This document shows, one piece after another, positions 55,931 through 64,000 of a stretch of DNA of 64,000 bases. The position numbers and the translations under genes are program-made. Source of the DNA: Castor canadensis (Eukaryota; Chordata; Mammalia; Rodentia; Castoridae). The notes beneath the pieces are model-generated. The model worked only from the letters and a program-made list of their open reading frames with translations, ran no database searches and was not told the DNA's origin. The stretch is from positions 149,807,973-149,871,972 of the forward strand of contig NC_133389.1 of the NCBI RefSeq assembly GCF_047511655.1, read 5' to 3'. The first letter of the stretch is position 1. Each line of letters begins with the position of its first letter.

Positions 55931-58900
55931 GATTCAATTACATATTTGTATAAAGTTATAAACTAGTATGTGTGCATATAATTTAAATAGGAAAATGTAA
56001 ACATCAACTATTGGATTGTGATTGAAAAAACATGCAACTGAATTCAGGCCCAGGGGAAAGACACTGCCATAAAGCACTACAAGTTAGTCACCATGGTAAC
56101 TTGCAAAGTATTTTTGCAGAGCTGTTCTCACAGCTCCCACATGTACAATCAAAACAAATATGCTAAACACTAAAATTTAAAGAGAATTGGTCATTTTATG
56201 TGTTGTATTAACACATTTAATAGTGTCGTTGTACATAATGTGAAATTTGTTATATCCATATAATATTATGCAGTCAAGGCCATGTATTTTTGTTTACTTC
56301 GATGACTGTGGTTTCCAGAGGACTAATAGTACAAAGAAAAATTTCTGATGTTACAGCACAGTGATGAAAGACTACAAGCTAGTGTAATGTGCTTCTTTTC
56401 AAATATGTATATTATCTATATGTACGCCTATACCAGTGTGCTTGTCCATGCCCTATGATACAGTATCTCCTACATTTGAATATGCCATTACCTTCTAAAA
56501 GTTATGTCACTTATGAGTTAATTCCCATAATTAGTTGTGGTACCCCTTTAAAAGGTAATGGTATATAAATAGACAATGGGGGAAGTTTTCCACTATGAAT
56601 TTTGCTTTTATCCTCCATTTAATTTTATGTGTTAAGAGTTTTTATGGTGATTTTTTTAAGGAAAACCCTAAAAATGGTGGGAAGTATAGCTTTGGGAAAA
56701 TTATAACTTTTTCTATCATATATGATGAATCAAATTTCACAAATACCTGAGATATGAAGTCCCAAAGCAATTGTGCGACAAGGTCTCTCAAAATAGTAGG
56801 GCTTTCAGTAAATTTAGAAGTAATTGATACTAGATTTTAGAGCATATTGAGAATTATTTTTCATCAGAGATCTCATTTCTACCAAATCTGGTGTTTGCTT
56901 TAAAAGTCACTGCCTCATCCTTCAAGCCTTCTCTGAGTCCCTCCTCTTACATTCCATTGGTACTCACTGTTAGTACTATCATATGATATGATATGATATA
57001 GTTAATATAACATAATATAATATAATAGGTTTGTATATTCTTCCCTCTGTTTGGCTATAAATTCTGTCAGGGCCAAAACAAGGCTTGGTCATTTCTCTGT
57101 GTGTGGTGCCTAACTACACATATGCCTACCCACTACCCACTTAAGGATGCTCACTTCTCAATTCTGTGCTCCTGCCCCTGTTAATGCATTCTTTAAAATT
57201 CTCATTCTTCTCATGAATTTGCTTCCTGTGAACCCAACTGTATTTCTTCTGGTGATTTATTTCCCTATAATCCCTTTATGCCCCATATAGAGATTTCTCT
57301 TTCCCTCCTATACCCATCAGTGCTTCTCTAATTCCTCCATAGCTGCATACTTTGTATCCAAAGCAATTTACTGAACAGAAATCAGAGGGACTTTTTTTAA
57401 CTTCCAAATATTTTAGTACTTTGCATAAATAACGAAACCATCAATATTGGCTAAATTAAGGAACACATCTTTGTTTCCTCTAGAGTTCTCATTGTACTAT
57501 CAAGTACGTTAGTAAATTCATAACTTTTGATTTGTATTTAATGGGATGAGTTGGGGAGCAAGCACACAAAAATGATAGTCTCACTGCTTCTGGAATCACA
57601 CAGAATCACACTGGGCCTGCAAAGACCCTGGGGAGGGGATTGTCCCTGTGAGGACCCAGGTACCTTCCTCCTGTCAAAGGCATCTCTTGATGCTGATTGC
57701 CACTGTTGCACACACAGCCTGACATCTCTAACTGCCTGCAGGTATCTCCATATCCAAAGTTCCCTTCGAAACATAATGAGACACTTGGACAGGAAATGAT
57801 ATGCGAGGTTAAGAAATAATAATAAAGTAGGTGAGGATAACGGATAATAATCCAAGGATAATTCTTGCATAGTCATCAATAGAAATTCCCTGAGCATGAG
57901 TTTCAAAGTGGGTCAGAATAAAACCAAATGAAAGAAATCTAAAATGTATATTAATATTCATTATCAAGTAAAAAGTCACAATAAAGACACCAAAAACAAA
58001 TTGGGGAACAAGGAGGAGATGAAAGTATTTTGAAGTTTTGTGCAGACACTTTGCTTTTGTTACTCTTTACCATTAAACCTTAACTATTTTTTTAAAAGCT
58101 AGTCAGGATTTGATCAAAAAGACAATTTGAAAATCTAAGTTATTTTTTGATATAGGCATTTTCATTAAAAAAATAGTCCAGTATCACAATCAACTTAGCA
58201 CACATGAAGGGAAGATCCAAACTACTATTAGACGGATGTCCCCACCCCCCAACACCATGAACACGTGGCATTGAAATCAAGAACTCACAACCAGTTGGGC
58301 CAAGACCAAAGATCAGCTGTAATGTGAATCTGCTAAAGAAGTCAAGAAAACTCCTGTGTTACATCACATGTTAGTTTCTTTCCAGACCTGTTATTTTAAC
58401 AGATACTCGTTATATGCATACTTCACTTCATTATCATTTTTTCCTCTACAAGGTTAGCTCAAAATGTGAAACCAAAACTTTATAGAAATGAGTGACATAA
58501 AGAATTTTATGTTGCATTTTTAAATAACCCAGATAAAGATCACTTTTCCACACACTGATGTTCAAAAGACTCAGGATCTCAGTTGTTCTGCCATGTTTTA
58601 GACAGAAATAAATATTCTAAATTTCATCACTGAAAAATTTTATGATTATGGATGAATAGGAATGGATATTAATCTTATTAATATTACATATTTCAGGACA
58701 GACATGGAAAAATTGAGAGCAAGCAAATTTTAAATGCCCTTTAGAGGGACTGTGTGATTTTCATTCATTGTAGTAGGCTAGCTATATATTTGTGAAGAAG
58801 AACCAGTATTCCTAACAAAGTACGAAAAAGCTTAAAAATGAAAAGTATTATGGACTGAGCAAATATTTCTCAACTAGGGGGAGAAAGGAGTCAGAGATCA

Positions 58901-59271
58901 TGCAAATCAGTGGTTCAGACTCCAAACTTACCAGATAACAATAGTGTTTCGACTCCTCTATGGTGGAAAACCTCACATCATTTAGTGACTCCAACCAGAG
59001 GCTGTGATCATTTGTTATTCTGACTTTCCAAGCACACAAATCAGTGTTTCTCATTCAACTAAAAACACTATCTGTCACATTTTGAAGATATTCTAATAAT
59101 TGACTCATGCTGTCACTGTCCTATCAGATAATTCTACATACTTAGAAAGACATCTAATGTCACATTTTGAGTGGTAGACCGCTCAAAACCATGTGGGCCT
59201 GAGCAAGTCACTTAACTTTAGTTGAGTATCAGTGTCCTTATTAGAGAAAAGGAAATAATAAATTTTAACCT
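55931..59271. other. Unique AT-rich sequence with an L2 trace
   Basis: No gene recognised. 56900-57110 resembles an L2 3' region ('ccttcaagccttctctgagtccctcc', 'aaattctgtcagggccaaaacaagg'), split by an AT-rich microsatellite at 56980-57030. The minus frame 57538-57906 (122 codons) overlaps GC-richer sequence at 57600-57760 and is unrecognised. 59165-59265 holds a short MIR-like trace ('gagcaagtcacttaactttagttgag'). Confidence 0.4.
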
Positions 59272-59590
59272 GGGCCAAACACGATGGTTTACACCTATAA
59301 TCCTAGCTTCTTCTTGAGAGGTGGAGATCAGGAGAATCATGGTTCAAGGCCAATCAGGGCAAAAAAAAGGTTCCTGAAATCCCCATCTCTATCAGTGCTT
59401 GGTCATGGGTGGTGCACACCTATCATCCCAGCTATTCAGGAAAGGACAAATGGAAAGACCGTGGCCCAGGCTGGCCTGGACATAAGGGTGAGACTGTATC
59501 TCAAAGTGGTTGGCTCTGTGTCAAGTGGTAGAACACCTAGCAAACATGAGGTCCTGAGTTCAAACACCAGTACCACAAAAAAAAATTTTT
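59272..59590 (+). repeat. Three-part SINE (B1-B1-ID)
   Basis: The first B1-like unit is at 59280-59360 ('acacctataatcctagcttc', 'caaggccaatcagggc'), the second at 59400-59500 ('ggtggtgcacacctatcatcccagctattcagg', 'aggctggcctggacataagg'), then an ID-like unit at 59505-59577 ('gtcaagtggtagaacacctagcaaacatgaggtcctgagttcaaac') and an A tail. This is the longest SINE in the window and shows the stepwise fusion seen in shorter form at 2.8, 25.9 and 32.9 kb. Confidence 0.88.
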
Positions 59591-59919
59591 TTAACATGAA
59601 CTCCTAAAAAAATGTCTAACCCAATGCTTGTCATACAAAGGACTCCAAAAAAGGTAGCTGGTAAAATTATTTTTCCAGTGTGGTATTTAAAAGAGAATAA
59701 GGAATCCGTTGACTGAGTAGTCTTGTAAGTTGTTTTTTGGCCACTTCTGCCAGGCCAAAAAATGACAGCTGAATACAAGATGGCTTGAGGAAGGGTTTTG
59801 CCTGGCTTATTTCAGCTTCCAGGCTGCCATGCCTTTTTTCAATACAACATAACATTGGTCTTTGATCTTGTCCATGCTCAAAGGGCATCTCATCAATGAG
59901 GCATTTTCTGACCTGACAG

Positions 59920-60120
59920 AAATGTCCTCCTTATCTGCTTCATATTTCTACATGTTACTTAGCATCATCTGAAGACATTTCTACTCACCTGTTTATTTGC
60001 CTCTCTTACCACTAGAAAACAAGCTCCTGGAAGGCAAAGGCTTTTTCTTGTTCACAGCTCTCTCTCAGAACACTGCCCAGCACACAGTAGATTCTCAATA
60101 AAAATTTATTAAATAAAAAA
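59920..60120 (+). repeat. L2 3' end
   Basis: 'ttgcctctcttaccactagaaaacaagctcctggaaggcaaaggctttttcttgttcacagctctct...cactgcccagcacacagtagattctcaataaaaatttattaaataa' closely follows the L2 3' consensus, ending in its AATAAA-rich tail. Confidence 0.85.
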
Positions 60121-62640
60121 TTTCTCAAAAGAATAAACTGCTTCCTACCAGTTAATGATCTGAAAACATCAGAAGACTGGCACCTCTACCAAATCCCCTG
60201 AAGGATCTCCTTCAAGGAAAGGGACCCTCTTGTGTTGACTTTCAGATTGAAAATGACAAAAGTGAGTTTGGGAAATGCTTATCCCTCTGATCTATCTCTA
60301 AGCCATTTCATTCATCATATTTCTTTCACTTGTTTGGTAAGAGCCATCTCTCCTAGTTTCAAGTAGTTCTTAGGAAAAAGCACCATATTTATATAATTTT
60401 CTACCACCACTACCTCTTTGATATCTCATAAATGCTGAGGGATGATGCTTTTTAAAAAATAGGTATCCCTCTTAATTTTGGCCTTGAAGACTACCTTCTC
60501 ATTCTATAAATGGCACTCATCAGGTTGAGAGATGTCAGAGGTTTGTGTTTCTAAAAAGATATAAAAAACGTGCAAATGTGATTATGATTTAAAATTTTTA
60601 AACTCAATTTTTTTTACTTTCTTATTACTTTAAAATCTTGTATAACTATTTCATAGTGACAATAAAAACAATGAATAATACCAGGATAATTCAGGAAAAA
60701 GCAGAATTTTACCTGAATTACCTAGAAAAGTTGCTTCAACTTGCTATTTCCAAAGTATCATTAAATAATGAACTTAAAAATATTCATAGTTACCCACATA
60801 TGCACATTCAATGAGCTTACTTGAACTGAAGCTATTTCTCTAGCAAACAGTACCATAATTGGGTTAAAATATGTAAACTGTATTTATAACACTCACAAAT
60901 TGTACACTACTTAAAATTGACTTTATTGGATTGCAATTAAGAGACCATTGAACTGGATGTTGAGTGCACTTAGTTTTAACCTTAAATAATCAGCTCTAGG
61001 TCATTTGCTTCTTCAAATTGATGTCCACATTTTAATGGCTAATTGAAGATTTCGAGTCATATACTCATAGTTGATTAAATGAGATTGACACAGCCCTTGC
61101 TGCAAAAGTCTGGATCAATGGCAAAGTTATTCATATTACAAAATTTGCTCATGCAGTGGGTTCCTTTCGTTATGTACTAAAAAAAAAAAAAAGTTCCAGT
61201 CAACCTACAGCAAAAGGCCCTTCCTGGTTCAAAAAACAAGTGGACATGTAAATGCCTAACTCTTTTTAGAGTAAACTACATTAAACTGTAGGACCATATG
61301 CCATAAGCTCTCATTGACCAATTCTAAACTGTGAAGTCTAAATGTTAGCAGCAATGCTCTTTCTTTTGGAACTTCTGAAGGAACTGACCACCAAATAGTC
61401 CAGAAAAGAAAGTAGAACATAAAAGAACCCCACATTTTGTATTACCAAACAGTAGATCACAACCATAATTTTAGCTACAGAACATTATTGACATGTAGTA
61501 TCTATGCTCATAAGCTTTACAATCATTTCTAATGAGAAATATAATATTGAAAAATTATAAAGATATACTTTGAGGTTCATTTTCAGTCTATGCTCATTAG
61601 CAATAATGAAGACTAAATCTTAAGTAGAAACAAATTTCAATATGCAGGATGAATGAGTCAATTTATACTGCAGGTGAAATTCCATGAGAAAAACACTTAT
61701 TCTAAGTAGAAAGCTACATATTACACTGTCTGGATAGGAATACCTGAAATTTCATGCTCTTGAGTGCCTTGGTTCTTTTTTATATTTACAAAAAAAATCC
61801 CATACTCAAAATGCTATTTTAAAATCAAAGAAATCTGTTCTGAATCTCATTTTACTATTTAATAGAGCAGCTGAAAAATGACTTAAAGATGTGGCCATAT
61901 GGTGTGAAAATCCAGAATCAAGGAAAGAATGAGATACTGTAAACACGTAAAAAGCAATAAAAGGAGACAACTCTGAGCTCAGTTAATGAAAAGCTGATGA
62001 TGGAGGCTGTCTTTTATTGATTACATTTGAGGACACTGACTCACTGGTGTTTTCCAAAACATGAATTCTGCATCTCAAGTGTTTAAGAGATTCAGCTTAG
62101 TCTCTTTCCCTCAGCCTGGAATTGTTTGCACAGAAAGGCTCCATTGAATAAATTACTGAGGCTTCTATCACAGCTCAATTAACTGAATGAAGCAGGGAGA
62201 GAAAAGCTCCAATCTGGTAGCCACATAACACAGCATAATTTTTGCTTAAAGAGTTTACAAGTAGATCATGGGGCATTTAAAAGACAGCTGAATTTCAGAG
62301 TTAAAATAACAGGAAAAGGCATGAGGAGTTCAAAGTAACACTTCGCCCCATCTGATGTCTCCATTCTGAGATATCAGACTCCTCCATAGGAAGTTAGGTG
62401 TCTGTCTTTATGAGGCATTCTGGTGTCTCCACTCCTTTTCCCTGGCCTCACACATAAAACAAGCCAAACTTTCTATTTCTTGGAAGTTACAAACAGTTCT
62501 TTCCCTTAACTGTACCTCATAAATGTAACTCAACTTCATGTAACAAAACTCAAATCAGTTGATAAATGATTAAATCATCAATCTCCAAGAGAAAGAGTTG
62601 TCTAGTTGTACTTCAACTCCAGGGCTCTGAACTCAGTTAT
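60121..62640. other. Unique AT-rich sequence, candidate conserved noncoding DNA
   Basis: No gene or repeat family recognised. 60550-61150 and 61985-62330 are free of repeat wording, AT-rich and dense in homeodomain-like TAAT/ATTA cores. No open frame of note. Possible regulatory DNA, unproven. Confidence 0.4.
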
Positions 62641-62790
62641 TTTTACATTAATTTATTCAACAAAGATTTTCTGAGGCCAGGCATTGGAATTACCAGGTAG
62701 AATAAAACAGTCTCTGTTCCCAAAGAGCTCACAGTCTAGTGGGGAAAACACCCTTGCAAACAAAATTTGTAATAAATGAGTGAAATACCC
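62640..62790 (+). repeat. Ancient mammalian-wide repeat (L2/MIR class)
   Basis: 'ttcaacaaagattttctgaggccaggcattgg', 'aataaaacagtctctgttcccaaagagctcacagtctagtgggg'. Same family as 5790-5955. Confidence 0.65.
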
Positions 62791-64000
62791 CAGCCAAGAT
62801 ATGTAGTTTTCAGAGAGGGCCTCCAAACTGGGGAGCTGCTGAGTGATAGTGTACCAGTATCCTCAGAGCAATATTTGATTTCATAAGAAACATGTGGATG
62901 CTTTCAAGGCATTTGGAGACATTTCCGTCGCTTCCTTGAAAATGCAGTGTGACCCTCCCCACCAGCCTCTTTTCTCTTTTCCAGCACATGGGAGGAAGAG
63001 AGAGATCAGAGGGGGACTTCTCTGAGGGTGATTTATAGAACAAGGAACTTAGACTCTCTCTTGGCTCTCCCAAACCACTTGGTGACAGGACAACAATAAA
63101 GGAGGAATAATGCTAACAACCTGACTGTCACCCTCCACCATACATGATCCCACAGTCAAATAGTCAGTAGCTGTGGAAGCTGGGAAAAAAAACCACAAGT
63201 AAAATGCTGAAAGCCTCACATCATACCAATAGCATTCTCTTACGAACAGATGACATACTCATCGGTAGCAAGTGCTGAAAACACAAGGAATGACTGGAAG
63301 ATAGGAGGGGTGGTCTGTGAGCAAACCTTGTAGAAGGAAAGAGATTTGGGACAGCTGAGAGGAAATTTTGACACACCACCCTCCACAATCATTAGGCCTC
63401 CTTTTGGTCAAAAGTTCCCTCCTGCCTGGGGAATTTGGCCTCATTCCAACAGCAGTACCCTCATGAGCTACGCTGAAAATAAAACAAAGGATGCATTCAT
63501 CACAGTTTTCAACAACTGGTTTCTTTTCTAAGTTTGAAAGAAAAACTTGGCAATCACAAAGCTAAGTTTTTTATTTTTTATATATTTTCTTCTTAGCGTC
63601 AAAATAAACTGGAAAATAAAAAAATAGCCCAATGGTAAGAAAAGGAAAATACACAAAACCCTTGAGAGCTCAGTGGGCCACACACGGCCATTCGACTGAC
63701 AGCAGATCATGGAGTGCATCACTCTCAAGTTCTCCAATCCAAAAAGCCGCTGCCTTCTGCTCCTGTAAGATGTGGCTACTTAGGGAAACTCGAATAGGCT
63801 CCCAGTGTTAACTATGCTGAATATTTACTTTAATCAAAGTGACATTTCCCAGATGGTGTCATCCAGAAAGCCTCATCTAAAATGAGAAGTATAAGAGAAT
63901 TCAGTTGGACATTCCAGAGAAAATTGAATACAGGTGTTACTCCATTTTAAGATGATGTGGTTTACAAAAATACAAAACTATGAAACAGATGCATTTATGG
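62791..64000. other. Unique sequence to the window end
   Basis: No exon or clear repeat. Minus frame 62810-63073 (87 codons) and overlapping frames at 63259-63531 on both strands have no recognisable product. 63730-63990 is non-repetitive and may be conserved. Confidence 0.4.

Overview
This is a vertebrate nuclear window, almost certainly from a rodent. It is AT-rich, has no long open frames, and is dense with mammalian interspersed repeats: MIR, L2, MER5, MLT1/MaLR LTRs, an ERV and several L1 generations. The lineage clue is the SINEs. They are B1-type (7SL-derived) and ID-type (tRNA-derived, carrying 'tggtagagcac' and 'gagttcaaac' boxes), often fused head to tail. No B2 or B4 elements were recognised, which argues against mouse or rat. 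Composite B1-ID SINEs of this wording fit the beaver/kangaroo-rat side of rodents, with beaver-like as my best guess. The species call is an inference.

No confident protein-coding gene, tRNA, rRNA or CRISPR array is visible. The window reads as intergenic or deep intronic DNA. One possible internal exon (8151-8261, + strand) has good splice-site context but no recognisable protein. Long open frames in the window come from repeats or look like chance.

Layout: 1-9 kb is mostly unique sequence with a composite SINE, MIRs and an MLT1 LTR. At 9.0-9.55 kb is a short L1 3' end with clear target-site duplications. 9.6-19 kb is unique sequence with MIRs, an LTR, an ID SINE and a long GAA tract. At 19.3-20.8 kb an ancient L1 is interrupted by an inverted younger L1 piece and a MER5-like element. 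21-28 kb is unique sequence with SINEs and a MaLR LTR. 28.4-31.8 kb is a nested stack: an LTR, then an old L1 holding a B1 and a young L1, then an opposite-strand L1 end. At 34.7-35.8 kb are minus-strand remains of retroviral protease and reverse transcriptase. 36.0-42.65 kb is a nearly full-length minus-strand L1 with ORF1, ORF2 and a repeat-built 5' UTR; it appears to sit inside the ERV. 42.7-51.1 kb holds more probable ERV-derived sequence ending in a minus-strand LTR. 52.1-52.5 kb is an MLT1-like LTR and 53.3-55.9 kb an ancient L1. 56-64 kb is mostly unique AT-rich sequence with one three-part SINE, an L2 and stretches that look like conserved noncoding DNA.

I found no convincing undescribed biological system. 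The best observations concern transposon structure: two tandem arrays in the L1 5' UTR, an internal deletion of the L1 reverse transcriptase, a probable twin-priming inversion bounded by a 17-bp duplication, and a possible L1 3' transduction.
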